Positions 53,777 to 62,930 of a DNA stretch of 64,000 bases are shown here, piece after piece. The stretch lies in the NCBI GenBank assembly GCA_001650955.1, contig LXYP01000012.1, positions 124,001-188,000 on the forward strand, written 5' to 3'. Within the stretch, counting starts at the first letter, position 1. Every line of letters begins with the position of its first letter. Position numbers and translations under genes: made by a program. A model generated the notes under the pieces. The model was not told the origin of the DNA. It did no database searches and saw only the letters and a list, made by a program, of their open reading frames with translations. The DNA is from Sphingomonadales bacterium EhC05 (lineage in GTDB: Bacteria > Pseudomonadota > Alphaproteobacteria > Sphingomonadales > Sphingomonadaceae).

Positions 53777-56095
53777 ATGCCATCATTCGCTGAATCCCTA
53801 GAAAAAACGCTGCATCAGGCATTGAAAAATGCCTCCGATCGCAGCCATGAATATGCGACATTGGAGCATCTTCTTCTGGCCCTGATCGATGATGGCGATG
53901 CGTCCCAGGTGATGAACGCCTGCGGTGTTGACCTTGGGGAACTCGAAGACGCCGTAGTGCTCTATCTCGATAGCGAACTCGACTCGCTCAAGGTTGAGAA
54001 AGCAATTGATCCCTCCCCGACTTCCGGTTTCCAGCGCGTTGTCCAGCGGGCCATCCTGCACGTGCAATCGTCCGGCAAGGATGAAGTGACCGGCGCCAAT
54101 GTATTGGTCGCTCTCTTCTCCGAACGCGAGAGCTACGCCGTCTATTTCCTTCAGCAACAGGACATGAGCCGTCTGGATGCAGTCAGCTTCATCAGCCACG
54201 GCGTTGGCAAAGGTGGCCAACCGGTCGAACCGGCTGAGCTTTCCGCCAGCGAACAGGAAGAAGACAAGAAGGACAAGGCCAAGAAGGAAACCGCGCTCGA
54301 CCAGTTTACCGTCGACCTCAACAAGAAGGCAGCCGACGGCAGGATCGACCCGCTGATCGGGCGACAGGCGGAAGTCGACCGGACCGTCCAGATTCTCTGC
54401 CGCCGGTCCAAGAATAATCCGCTCTATGTCGGCGAACCCGGCGTTGGCAAAACCGCCATTGCCGAAGGTCTGGCTTTGCGGATCATCGAAGGCAATGTGC
54501 CCGAGGTGCTGCTGCCCGCCGTCATCTATTCGCTCGACATGGGCGCATTGCTCGCCGGCACCCGCTATCGCGGTGATTTTGAGGAACGGCTGAAACAGGT
54601 GGTTTCGGAGCTCGAAAAGCTTCCCGATGCCGTGCTCTTCATTGACGAAATTCACACTGTGATTGGTGCTGGCGCGACCAGCGGCGGCGCGATGGATGCA
54701 TCAAATCTGCTCAAGCCGGCGCTGTCCGGTGGAGTGATTCGGTGTATCGGTTCAACCACTTACAAGGAATTCCGTAATCATTTTGAGAAGGACCGCGCGT
54801 TGTTGCGCCGTTTCCAGAAAATCGATATCAACGAACCGTCGGTCGAAGATACGATCAAGATTCTAACCGGCCTGCGCGGTGCATTTGAGAAGCATCACAA
54901 GGTCCGCTATGCACCGGACGCCCTGCGCTCGGCGGTGGAACTTTCGACCCGCTATATCAATGATCGCAAGCTGCCCGACAAGGCGATCGACGTGATCGAC
55001 GAAGTCGGCGCGATGCAGATGCTGATGCCGCCATCCCGGCGCAAAAAAATGATCACGACCAAGGATATCGAAGCCGTGATCGCGACCATGGCGCGGATCC
55101 CACCCAAATCGGTTTCCAAGGATGACAAGAAAACGCTCGAGAATCTCGAAAAAGATCTCAAGCGGGTTGTCTTCGGCCAGGATGACGCGATCAAAAGACT
55201 CTCGAGCGCGATCAAGCTGTCGCGTGCGGGCCTGCGTGAACCCGAAAAGCCAATCGGCAATTATCTGTTCAGCGGTCCAACCGGCGTCGGCAAGACCGAG
55301 GTCGCCAAGCAATTGGCGTCGATCATGGGCATTCCGCTCAAACGTTTCGACATGTCCGAATATATGGAACGCCACAGCGTTTCGCGCCTGATCGGTGCAC
55401 CCCCGGGCTATGTCGGCTATGATCAGGGTGGTCTGCTGACCGACGCGATTGATCAGAACCCGCATTGCATATTGTTGCTCGACGAGATTGAAAAAGCCCA
55501 TCCCGACCTGTTCAACATCTTGTTGCAGGTGATGGACAATGGCAAGCTCACCGATCATCACGGCAAGACGGTCGATTTCCGCAATGTCGTGCTGATCATG
55601 ACGACCAATGCCGGTGCGTCAGACATGGCCAAAGAAGGTATCGGTTTCGGTAATGTATCGAAGGAAGATGCCGGCGATGAGGCGGTGAAGAAAATGTTCA
55701 CACCCGAATTCCGCAACCGACTCGATGCCGTTGTTCCCTTCGCCTATCTGCCCACCGAAGTTGTCAGCCGGGTTGTCGAGAAGTTCATTCTCGAACTCGA
55801 ACTGCAACTGGCCGATCAGAATGTCCACATCACGCTGGACGAGGATGCACAGGCATGGCTCACCGAGCGCGGCTATGACAAGCTCTATGGCGCCCGTCCG
55901 ATGGGCCGTCTGATCCAGGAAAAGATCAAGCAGCCGCTCGCCGAGGAACTGTTGTTCGGCAAGCTCAAAAATGGCGGCGAGGTCAAAGTCCATTTGAAAG
56001 ACAAGGCCCTGACCTTCGAAGTCACAGCGGCAGCGCCCAAGGCCAAGAAGAAGAAAGCCTCGCCGAAGAAAAAGGCGCCAAGCGAAACGAAATAA
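53777..56095 (+). CDS. clpA: ATP-dependent Clp protease ATPase subunit ClpA
   Basis: ClpA unfolds substrates and feeds them to ClpP. This 772-residue protein has an N domain (FAESLEKTLHQALKNASDRS), then AAA+ module 1 with GEPGVGKTAIAEG and VLFIDEIHTVIGAG, and AAA+ module 2 with GPTGVGKTEVAKQ and ILLLDEIEKAHPD. The Lys-rich tail (PKKKAPSETK) is unusual. GGAGTTAAG precedes ATG 53777. No clpS is adjacent. Upstream, 53507-53776 contains a GGTCC/GGACC hairpin at 53567 and a long leader; no gene is seen there. Confidence 0.95.
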   Translation: MPSFAESLEKTLHQALKNASDRSHEYATLEHLLLALIDDGDASQVMNACGVDLGELEDAVVLYLDSELDSLKVEKAIDPSPTSGFQRVVQRAILHVQSSGKDEVTGANVLVALFSERESYAVYFLQQQDMSRLDAVSFISHGVGKGGQPVEPAELSASEQEEDKKDKAKKETALDQFTVDLNKKAADGRIDPLIGRQAEVDRTVQILCRRSKNNPLYVGEPGVGKTAIAEGLALRIIEGNVPEVLLPAVIYSLDMGALLAGTRYRGDFEERLKQVVSELEKLPDAVLFIDEIHTVIGAGATSGGAMDASNLLKPALSGGVIRCIGSTTYKEFRNHFEKDRALLRRFQKIDINEPSVEDTIKILTGLRGAFEKHHKVRYAPDALRSAVELSTRYINDRKLPDKAIDVIDEVGAMQMLMPPSRRKKMITTKDIEAVIATMARIPPKSVSKDDKKTLENLEKDLKRVVFGQDDAIKRLSSAIKLSRAGLREPEKPIGNYLFSGPTGVGKTEVAKQLASIMGIPLKRFDMSEYMERHSVSRLIGAPPGYVGYDQGGLLTDAIDQNPHCILLLDEIEKAHPDLFNILLQVMDNGKLTDHHGKTVDFRNVVLIMTTNAGASDMAKEGIGFGNVSKEDAGDEAVKKMFTPEFRNRLDAVVPFAYLPTEVVSRVVEKFILELELQLADQNVHITLDEDAQAWLTERGYDKLYGARPMGRLIQEKIKQPLAEELLFGKLKNGGEVKVHLKDKALTFEVTAAAPKAKKKKASPKKKAPSETK

Positions 56096-56136
56096 CTTCA
56101 CTCAAAAATGGGGTCGCAAATCCCAAATGAATAGAG

Positions 56137-56168
56137 AAAACGGCGTGGCTGGTCCCACGCCGTTTTTT
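56137..56168 (+). terminator. Intrinsic terminator after clpA
   Basis: CGGCGTGG, a CTGGTC loop and CCACGCCG form a perfect 8-pair stem (extended by AAAA/TTTT) followed by TTTTTT. It lies 42 bases after the clpA stop. Confidence 0.93.
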
Positions 56169-56226
56169 CATGCCCGATTTATTGAACCGCTCTGATCTGC
56201 TATATTGCCAAAAAAGGAGAAGGATT

Positions 56227-56955
56227 ATGACTTATGTTCAAGGGTTTATGATTCCAGTGACTGAAGCCAACAAGGCGGCTTATAAAAAAATGGCAGAGGA
56301 AACCGCGCCAATTTTCATCGATCATGGCGCACTGAGAATTGTCGAAAATTGGGATAATCAGGTCCCCAAAGGAGCGGCCACTGACATGTACCTCGCCGTA
56401 AGGGCTGAAAAAGACGAACGTGTCGTTTTCTCCTGGATCGAATGGGAATCGGAAAACGCCTGTAACGACGCGCATGAAAAAATCATGGCCGACGAACGGA
56501 TGCAGAATCCCCCAGAAGAAATGCCATTTGACGGAATGCGCATGGTCTATGCCGGCTTCAATGTTCTGGGTGAAAGTGGTGATGGTGGCAGTTTAGGCTA
56601 TGTTCAAGGCTATGTCGCGCCGTTCGCAAAAGAGCAGCGGCAGCCATTTTCTGACATGTGTGCAAAGATGCGCGAGATCGCCATTGATAGCGGTGCACTG
56701 CATGCGGTCGACAGCCTGTCTTATGATATCGAGGATGGCAAAGTTACCGATTTCAAACGCGCGGTGGACGCCGAAGCCGATGAAGGTGTTGCCTTCGGAT
56801 TCGTTGAGTGGGCGTCCAAAGAGGCACATGAAACCGGCTCTGCCAAAATGCGTGAAGATAAACGCATGACGAGTCTGGGTGGTGATTTGCCGGTTGATGG
56901 CAAGCGCATGATCTTTGGCGGATTTGAGGTCATGCTCGACACAGGACATCATTAG
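56227..56955 (+). CDS. Tandem DUF1428 protein
   Basis: This 242-residue protein is a head-to-tail repeat of the DUF1428 domain (about 1-117 and 124-240). Each copy begins YVQGF/YVQGY and has DxGA in the helix, a VxxAVxAExDE strand then V.FxxxEW, and ends FDGMRMVYAGF or VDGKRMIFGGF. DUF1428 proteins are normally about 120 residues and probably dimers; the two copies differ enough to be an old duplication. AAAAGGAGAAGG is immediately upstream of ATG 56227. Function is unknown. Confidence 0.85.
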   Translation: MTYVQGFMIPVTEANKAAYKKMAEETAPIFIDHGALRIVENWDNQVPKGAATDMYLAVRAEKDERVVFSWIEWESENACNDAHEKIMADERMQNPPEEMPFDGMRMVYAGFNVLGESGDGGSLGYVQGYVAPFAKEQRQPFSDMCAKMREIAIDSGALHAVDSLSYDIEDGKVTDFKRAVDAEADEGVAFGFVEWASKEAHETGSAKMREDKRMTSLGGDLPVDGKRMIFGGFEVMLDTGHH

Positions 56956-57045
56956 TTTGGGCTGCAGCCAAATCACTCCTGACACAATGCTGTCAGGAGG
57001 ACTATGACATAAGCTTCTTGTTCAACAAAAAGAAGGAGCGAGATA

Positions 57046-57420
57046 ATGACCGATATGACCCATGACCAGCTCGTCTGGGTAGAATTGCCAGCCGCGGACC
57101 TGAATCGTGCAAAGGCCTTTTATGAGGCCGTGCTGGAAACTTCGCTGATCGAAAACAGCGATGGCCCGCAAGCAATGCACATGATCCCCAGCAAGGGCGA
57201 TTCAATGTGCGGGCATCTCTATGAAGGAAAACCTGCAACCGCCGGAGATGGCCCTACTCCGCATTTCTCAACCCGTAGCGAGCTGACCGATGCAATGGAG
57301 CGGATAAAGGCCGCTGGAGGAGAAGTTGTTTCCGATCCTATCCCGATACCTGCGGCAGCTTTTTTCTACGCCAAAGACACCGAAGGCAATTCAATCGCTA
57401 TCTTTCGATATAACGACTGA
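57046..57420 (+). CDS. VOC-family (glyoxalase-like) protein
   Basis: This 124-residue protein has the VOC fold: VWVELPAADLNRAKAFYEAVL at the N-terminus and FFYAKDTEGNSIAIFRYND at the end, with metal-site E/H positions partly kept (WVE, HLYEG, GNSIAIF). Possible glyoxalase or dioxygenase activity; the family also has binding-only members. AAGGAGCGAGATA precedes the ATG. It is the first gene of an operon with the WYL regulator and a GST. Confidence 0.85.
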   Translation: MTDMTHDQLVWVELPAADLNRAKAFYEAVLETSLIENSDGPQAMHMIPSKGDSMCGHLYEGKPATAGDGPTPHFSTRSELTDAMERIKAAGGEVVSDPIPIPAAAFFYAKDTEGNSIAIFRYND

Positions 57421-58139
57421 TGCGCAGAGCCGACCGCCTTTTCCAGATAGTTCAATATCTGCGCGGTGGTCGGCTTGTGACTGCGGCAAACCTGGCTGAG
57501 CGGCTGGAAGTGTCGGAGCGCACCATCTATCGTGATATAGCCGATCTCCAGTCTACCGGGGTACCGATAGACGGAGAAGCTGGCATCGGTTACATCATGC
57601 GCAGCGGCTTTGACTTGCCGCCGTTGATGTTCACACGTGATGAGATTGTCGCATTGGTGACGGGAGCACGGATGGTCAAGGCCTGGGGCGGCACCAGTAT
57701 GATCGCAGCGGCAGAAGAAGCCCTGGTCAAGATTGAGGCCGTGTTGCCAGAAGCCGAACGCAGCCGGGTCGGCGACACGAAAATATTCTCGCCGCGACTG
57801 GGTTTGGCTGGACAGGCCAGAGAATTGATCGATCGCTGCGAACATGCGATTGACCAGCGCGAAATCCTGATGCTCGACTATAAGGATGAGGATGGTTCGG
57901 TCACCAAGCGCGCCGTTCAGCCCCTCGGCCTCTGGTTTTGGGGGAAAGTATGGACGCTCGTCGGCTGGTGCGAATTGCGTGATGACTTCCGGATGTTCCG
58001 CCTCGATCGCATTTCCGAATTGCTGCTGACCGGTGATTTTTATCGACCTGAGCCCAAGCGCTCGATCGAAGAATTTTCGCGTCAGCAACGAGCGAAATAT
58101 GAAAAGCATATCGCCAAAACAAATCTAGAAAGAGAATGA
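57420..58139 (+). CDS. HTH-WYL transcriptional regulator (YafY-like)
   Basis: This 239-residue protein has an N-terminal winged helix of the HTH_11 type (RLFQIVQYLRGGRLVTAANLAERLEVSERTIYRDIADL, in parts) and a C-terminal WYL domain (residues about 140-225). The WYL domain binds a small ligand or nucleic acid in known members. The start ATG overlaps the stop of the VOC gene (TGATG), giving coupled translation. It likely regulates its own operon in response to an unknown signal. Confidence 0.88.
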   Translation: MRRADRLFQIVQYLRGGRLVTAANLAERLEVSERTIYRDIADLQSTGVPIDGEAGIGYIMRSGFDLPPLMFTRDEIVALVTGARMVKAWGGTSMIAAAEEALVKIEAVLPEAERSRVGDTKIFSPRLGLAGQARELIDRCEHAIDQREILMLDYKDEDGSVTKRAVQPLGLWFWGKVWTLVGWCELRDDFRMFRLDRISELLLTGDFYRPEPKRSIEEFSRQQRAKYEKHIAKTNLERE

Positions 58140-58140
58140 A

Positions 58141-58755
58141 ATGACCCTGAAATTCTACACCAATCCGATGTCGCGCGGCCAGATTGCGCGCTGGGCCTTG
58201 CACGAAGCCGGCGCAGAATATGAGCAAGTGCTGCTGGACTATGCTACGTCGATGAAAGCCGAAGAATATTTGAAAATCAACCCGATGGGCAAGGTTCCTG
58301 CGATCGTGCATGACGGCAATGTGGTCACCGAGGGCGCCGCCATCTGCGCCTATCTGGCCGATAGTTTTCCGGATGCCCGTCTGGCACCAAAGGCAGATGA
58401 ACGAGCGGATTATTATCGTTGGCTGTTTTACGCTGCCGGCCCACTCGAGGCGGCGATCACCAATCGGTCGATGGGATTTGAAGTGGCACCGGATAAGGAA
58501 ATGACCGCTGGCTACGGCAATTACGACCGCGTCGTGGATGTGCTCGATGGCAAATTTCAGACGGATGACTATGTTTGCGGCTCACGCTTTACCATGGCCG
58601 ATGTCTATGTCGGGGCACAATTGGTATGGGGCACGCAATTTGGGACTCTGCCCAGCCGAGATTCCTTTGTCGCTTATGCAAAACGGATGACCGAGCGGGA
58701 TGCCCATCGATCGGCCAAGGCCATCGACGACAAATTGATCGCGGAGGATGGCTAG
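58141..58755 (+). CDS. Glutathione S-transferase
   Basis: This 204-residue GST has an N-terminal thioredoxin-like domain with FYTNPMSRGQIARWALHEAG and NPMGKVPAIVHDGNVVTEGAAIC (cis-Pro and ESxAI-type site altered to EGAAI). The C-terminal helical domain ends with FTMADVYVGAQLVW. It starts one base after the WYL regulator stop. Together with the VOC gene this reads as a small stress or detoxification operon. Confidence 0.88.
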   Translation: MTLKFYTNPMSRGQIARWALHEAGAEYEQVLLDYATSMKAEEYLKINPMGKVPAIVHDGNVVTEGAAICAYLADSFPDARLAPKADERADYYRWLFYAAGPLEAAITNRSMGFEVAPDKEMTAGYGNYDRVVDVLDGKFQTDDYVCGSRFTMADVYVGAQLVWGTQFGTLPSRDSFVAYAKRMTERDAHRSAKAIDDKLIAEDG

Positions 58756-58852
58756 AAAAAATCGGACGGCTGTAACCAACAGACCTGATCATGCGAAACT
58801 CTTTGTGAAGGCTGATGCTTAGAAGTCAGCGATTGCAAAAGAGGAACAGACC

Positions 58853-59299
58853 ATGAAAAATATGCTGCCCATCTTCACTGCCCTATTGATCGCCGGATCA
58901 TCATCACCCGCATTTGCCGATTCCAGCTTGGAATTGCATGACATCATCGCGGCATCTCCGGCGCCGATGATCGAGGCGGTCGACCTGCCCTTTTCGTCCT
59001 TTGATCTGACCGATCATGACAAAGGCGACAGTCAGTTCATGGCCACGATGAGCGAGCAATTTCAACCCGGTTTCCGCCTCCTGGCCGAAAGCAAAGCCCT
59101 GGAAACAGAAGAATTGGCTAATCCGCTCGGTCTCATCTTCCCCGGTGAACTGGCTTATCGGTCACGATCCCAGGATACCGGCGTTGACAGCATAGTGCCC
59201 GGTCGCTTTCTCTCGAATTCGGTCCGAGCCGACTATCTGGCAGATTCGGGTCCTGCCGCCGCAGACAAGAATGCCATTGGTATCCGCATCGGCTTCTAA
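58853..59299 (+). CDS. Secreted protein of unknown function
   Basis: This 148-residue protein has a signal peptide (MLPIFTALLIAGSSSPAFA) and an acidic mature part with FMATMSEQFQPGFRLLAES. No domain is recognised. GAGGAAC lies six bases before the ATG. Downstream is a strong bidirectional terminator. Confidence 0.6.
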   Translation: MKNMLPIFTALLIAGSSSPAFADSSLELHDIIAASPAPMIEAVDLPFSSFDLTDHDKGDSQFMATMSEQFQPGFRLLAESKALETEELANPLGLIFPGELAYRSRSQDTGVDSIVPGRFLSNSVRADYLADSGPAAADKNAIGIRIGF

Positions 59300-59345
59300 C
59301 CCCACTCCCTCCTGCTTTCAGCTCTCTCTTTCCACTGAAAGCAAA

Positions 59346-59379
59346 AGGCCAGATGATCATCTCATCTGGCCTTTCTTTT
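59346..59379. terminator. Bidirectional intrinsic terminator
   Basis: AGGCCAGATGA and TCATCTGGCCT pair perfectly around a TCATC loop, with TTCTTTTT after the stem on the plus strand and TTTGCTTTC on the minus strand. It sits between the convergent genes at 58853-59299 and 59397-60068. Confidence 0.92.
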
Positions 59380-59396
59380 TCTGGCTGTGGCTCGGA

Positions 59397-60068
59397 TTAG
59401 TTTCCAGAAGCGGGCTGGCCATATTGCACCCGCCAGGCCTCTAGGTCGCGCTCATATTCTTCATAAGCGAGATAGAAATCGGTAAAGGGGCTCTCCAGTT
59501 CCGCCAGTGCCTCGGCAGCAAAACTATTGAGATCGGCCGATTTTGTGATGATGGCCCGCTGGCTCACCTGCACCGCCCGATCACAAAAGGGCCTGCGAAG
59601 CGGTGAGAAGGACCAATAATTATACATCTGGGTCTGATGCCGATCATGGGCAGATTTATAACCGCTCCCAACCTCACGCCGAAATTTACGGATGATCGCG
59701 TTATTGGCATTGCGAAGCGATGCGCTGTTATTCCTGATGAACGCATTATAATCGCCAACGAGACGCTCATAGAGCGGCCCGGTGCAGCTGAGTGCCGCGA
59801 CGTTCAGCGCGGCCCGGACGTGCCACAATGTCTCGAGCGGCCCCAAATCGCGATTGATCGTCTGTCGCGTTCCATCGGGACGGATATTTGGTACCACGGT
59901 AGCTGCGCTAGCGCCAAATGGCGGCGTTGGTGCCCGCGGTGTATATTGCTGTTGAACGACTGGCGCCGGAAGCGGAGCAACAACCGCTGGTGGGGCTGGT
60001 TGGCAGGCTGCCAACAAAGCGAGTGCCGCCAATGTGCCGATTCTAGAAAATTTGTTCCAAGGCGCCAT
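59397..60068 (-). CDS. Lipoprotein of unknown function
   Basis: This 223-residue protein has a lipobox (LAALALLAAC, cysteine at residue 22) followed by a proline-rich linker (PAPPAVVAPLPAPVVQQQ). The mature part has SCTGPLYERLVGDYNAFIRN and AELESPFTDFYLAYEEYERD, so it is largely helical. GGAGAA lies nine bases before ATG 60068; a TTG 15 bases upstream is the alternative. Similar lipoproteins exist in sphingomonads (memory, not checked). Confidence 0.7.
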   Translation of the reverse strand: MAPWNKFSRIGTLAALALLAACQPAPPAVVAPLPAPVVQQQYTPRAPTPPFGASAATVVPNIRPDGTRQTINRDLGPLETLWHVRAALNVAALSCTGPLYERLVGDYNAFIRNNSASLRNANNAIIRKFRREVGSGYKSAHDRHQTQMYNYWSFSPLRRPFCDRAVQVSQRAIITKSADLNSFAAEALAELESPFTDFYLAYEEYERDLEAWRVQYGQPASGN

Positions 60069-60162
60069 CAAAATATTCTCCAAATTTGGCTGGCGAAACC
60101 TTTATGAGTGGCCTCGACCATTGTCCAGCATTTGCAGTTAAAACTCGATGAACAGCCAAAAG

Positions 60163-60194
60163 AAAAAGCCCGATGGTTTCCCACCGGGCTTTTT
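60163..60194 (-). terminator. Intrinsic terminator after the BI-1 family gene
   Basis: AAAAAGCCCGATGG, a TTTC loop and CCACCGGGCTTTTT pair with one mismatch; on the minus strand the stem is followed by TCTTTTGG. It lies 22 bases after the Bax-inhibitor-like gene stop. Confidence 0.85.
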
Positions 60195-60216
60195 GCCTTA
60201 AACTTTGGTCGTCTGA

Positions 60217-60951
60217 CTATTCGCGACTACCCATGAAATAGAGCAGAAACTGGAACATATTGATAAAGTCCAGATAGAGGCTCAACGCGCTGAGAACCAC
60301 GGTTTTGCCAACCATGTCCGTACCCGCAACATATTGGTACATGCTCTTGATCCGCTGCGTATCATAAGCCGTCAGACCTGCAAAAACCAGCACGCCAATC
60401 GCGCTAATCACCAGTTGCATCATCGAACTCTGCAAGAAGATGTTGATGACCATAGCGACCAACAAACCGACGACGCCCATGATCAGGAAGCTGCCCCAGC
60501 CGGACAGATCCTTCTTCGTGGTATAGCCGAACAGGCTAAGCCCCAAGAAAGCCGCCGATGTCGCAAAGAATGTCGATGCGATCGAAGCGCCGGTATAGAC
60601 TAGGAAAATCGTTGATAGAGAAAGTCCCATCAAAGTTGCGAATCCCCAGAACATCGCTTGTATCGTGGTCGTCGAAAATTTATTCTGACCGAAGCTCATC
60701 GCCATGACGATTGCCAATGGGGATAAGATAATCACCCATTTCAGCATCCCGCCACCCATCATGATGTCCGCAGCCATGCCCGAGCTAGCAAAAAGCATTG
60801 CGACAATGCCCGTCAGCAAAACGCCGCTCGCCATGTAATTATACACTTTGAGCATGTATGAACGCAGACCCGCGTCATAGGCTACCTGCGTTTGTGGCGC
60901 GGTGCCGACAGGGGCCTGTCCGAAGGTTGTTCTTGGATCTTGCCAAGCCAT
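60217..60951 (-). CDS. Bax inhibitor-1 / YccA family membrane protein
   Basis: This 244-residue protein has seven hydrophobic helices and the BI-1 family pattern: LRSYMLKVYNYMASGVLLTG at the start, FALTVG-like FWGFATLMGLSLSTIF in the middle and LTAYDTQRIKSMYQ near the end (the conserved D-T-Q). LYLDFINMFQFLLYFMGSRE is the typical last helix. In bacteria the family modulates FtsH or conducts calcium; the role here is inferred from homology. AGGAGTATGCATATT precedes the ATG at 60951. Confidence 0.9.
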   Translation of the reverse strand: MAWQDPRTTFGQAPVGTAPQTQVAYDAGLRSYMLKVYNYMASGVLLTGIVAMLFASSGMAADIMMGGGMLKWVIILSPLAIVMAMSFGQNKFSTTTIQAMFWGFATLMGLSLSTIFLVYTGASIASTFFATSAAFLGLSLFGYTTKKDLSGWGSFLIMGVVGLLVAMVINIFLQSSMMQLVISAIGVLVFAGLTAYDTQRIKSMYQYVAGTDMVGKTVVLSALSLYLDFINMFQFLLYFMGSRE

Positions 60952-61128
60952 AATATGCATACTCCTCAATTTAGCGAGCCGACAAAAAGGCTCTGATGTC
61001 TCTAATATCGGTTGAATTCGTCAATTATTCAAGAGAAACCGCAGTTACCGTGTAAAAAAACAGTCGAGACTTCCATAGACATCATCTATCGAGACGCGAT
61101 TGCTCGATCCAAGCGAAAGTAGCACCTA

Positions 61129-61743
61129 ATGCCTCCGATTACCCTTTATGAATATCGCCCGTCCCGATCGGCGCGGTGCAGGTGGACTTTGCTGGAGGCC
61201 GGATTGCCCTTCACCTCGGTAGATGAAGGCCCCTCTCTGGTGGGCAGCGATCGTCTGGAGCCCTTCCATCCGCTGAAAAAGGTTCCTGCCGCTGAAATCG
61301 ACGGTCAACCGCTGTTCGAATCCGCCGCCATTTGCACGGCCTTTGCAGATCTCGTGCCCGACCAGAATTTGGTTGGCCCTTCGGGCAGCCGAGAACGGGC
61401 GCTGCATGACCAATGGGTCAGCTTCACGCTCTCCGAAATGGAATGCTGGATCTGGAACACGGATATGAACACCCGCGTTCTGCCGCAAGAAAAGCGGATA
61501 TCTGCGCATCTCAAGCAAAATGCGGCGCTGTTCCGGCGCGGCGCGCGCGTGATGGATCAGGTCTTGGGTGAGAGTGATTATCTCGTCGGCAACCGATTTT
61601 CAGTGACCGACATTATCGCCAGCTTCACCGTGCAATGGGGCCAAAGTCAGGGCTTGATCGACAGGTTTGAAAATTTGCAGGCCTATCTGGAGAGACTGTC
61701 GCAAAGGGAATTTTCTACGCTCCAATCTGTCGGCAACCTCTAG
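61129..61743 (+). CDS. Glutathione S-transferase
   Basis: This 204-residue GST has an N-terminal ITLYEYRPSRSARCRWTLLE and PLKKVPAAEIDGQPLFESAAIC with the conserved cis-Pro and ESAAI site. The C-terminal domain has GNRFSVTDIIASFTVQW, as in beta or theta-like classes. It is not very close to the other GST at 58141. A weak ribosome site lies before the ATG. It is convergent with the phosphatase gene. Confidence 0.87.
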   Translation: MPPITLYEYRPSRSARCRWTLLEAGLPFTSVDEGPSLVGSDRLEPFHPLKKVPAAEIDGQPLFESAAICTAFADLVPDQNLVGPSGSRERALHDQWVSFTLSEMECWIWNTDMNTRVLPQEKRISAHLKQNAALFRRGARVMDQVLGESDYLVGNRFSVTDIIASFTVQWGQSQGLIDRFENLQAYLERLSQREFSTLQSVGNL

Positions 61744-61753
61744 CCGGTGACGA

Positions 61754-62221
61754 TTATTTGGAGCTTGTGAGCAGAATCCTGAGATTTTTTGCCGCGGCAG
61801 TGACCTCTTCCCAGGTCTGATCAAACCCCTCTGGCCCGCCATAATAGGGATCGCTGACATCTTGCCCCGCCTTGCCGTCAACATGATCGAACAGCAGCGA
61901 TAGCTGCGCCGAACTGCTGCTCGGACGCAATATTTTCAAATCGGCCATATTCTGATTGTCGAGCGCGATGATATGGTCAAAATCGCGAAAGTCCGAACTG
62001 TTGACCTGCCGGGCGCGAAGATGGGCAATCTCAACGCCATTTTTCGCCGCCACCGCCTGCGCCCGCTGATCCGGGGGCTGATCAACATGCCAGTCCCCGG
62101 TTCCGGCCGAATCAATAATCACATTGAGCGCACTATTCTTACATTCTTCCCGCAAAGCCGCCTCGGCAAGCGGTGAACGACAGATATTGCCCAGGCAAAC
62201 AAACAGCACGGATTGGCGCAT
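61754..62221 (-). CDS. Low-molecular-weight protein tyrosine phosphatase
   Basis: This 155-residue protein has the P-loop VCLGNICRSP (C-x5-R-S) near residue 8 and the acid loop VSDPYYGGPEGFDQTW near residue 120. Both are needed for the LMW-PTP mechanism. GGGAGAGAAGTGC precedes ATG 62221. It probably dephosphorylates arsenate-like or tyrosine phosphates in the cytoplasm; the target is unknown. Confidence 0.93.
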   Translation of the reverse strand: MRQSVLFVCLGNICRSPLAEAALREECKNSALNVIIDSAGTGDWHVDQPPDQRAQAVAAKNGVEIAHLRARQVNSSDFRDFDHIIALDNQNMADLKILRPSSSSAQLSLLFDHVDGKAGQDVSDPYYGGPEGFDQTWEEVTAAAKNLRILLTSSK

Positions 62222-62273
62222 GCACTTCTCTCCCAAAAAATCCCAAAGCGACGGACAGCAACCGAGTCAGTCT

Positions 62274-62825
62274 CTAGCGGCCGAGTTCGAAAACTCCGCA
62301 GGCCAGACGGCCACCGCTTTCGCCGGAAGGGTCGGATTTCAGATCATCAGGACCCTCATGAACCATGAAAGCTGCGCCATCATCATCCATCAGGCGATTA
62401 TCGCCGTCGCTCAGCGAAGCGCCGTCAATCGTCGCTTCAAGCGAACCACTCCCGTCTGCGCCGATATCAAGGTTGAAAAAGTCGCCCATATGCGCGCCTT
62501 GCGGATTGTCGAATCCATGTTGCTTGCCTGCCGGATTCCAATGCCCGCCCGCGGATTTGAAATCGGGACCTTCGCATTTTCCGATTTCGTGAATGTGCAC
62601 ACCATGTGGCCCGGGACTCATCCCGCTGGCATTGATATTGACCAGCAGCATCCCGTCGCCCTGCGCGATAATGACTTCGCCATAGGGCGTCGCATCGGCA
62701 CCAACCAGTTCCGCACGCGCGACATTGCCCGAGACGTCGCCGGGAGACTGTCCCTCATCACTGCATCCAGCGAGGGCAAGCGCCAGCAGCACAGGTAGCG
62801 AATGATGGATAGATGTTGAGGGCAT
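62274..62825 (-). CDS. sodC: Cu/Zn superoxide dismutase, lipoprotein form
   Basis: SodC turns superoxide into hydrogen peroxide and oxygen in the periplasm. This 183-residue protein has a lipoprotein signal (LALALAGC) and the Cu/Zn motif GPHGVHIHEIGKCEG, then FKSAGGHWNPAGKQHG and the C-terminal DDGAAFMVHEGPDD and SGGRLACGVF, giving both copper and zinc ligands and the disulfide pair. AAGGAG is eight bases before ATG 62825. It is divergent from folK. Confidence 0.93.
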   Translation of the reverse strand: MPSTSIHHSLPVLLALALAGCSDEGQSPGDVSGNVARAELVGADATPYGEVIIAQGDGMLLVNINASGMSPGPHGVHIHEIGKCEGPDFKSAGGHWNPAGKQHGFDNPQGAHMGDFFNLDIGADGSGSLEATIDGASLSDGDNRLMDDDGAAFMVHEGPDDLKSDPSGESGGRLACGVFELGR

Positions 62826-62930
62826 GATGCGTCTCCTTGGTTTCCCTAATTGATTTGCCATGGTAGCAGCCTAGCCCCAGCGTTGGAATCATTTGTTCCG
62901 ATAGTCTCATTTTTGCACGTCGAGGGTCAT

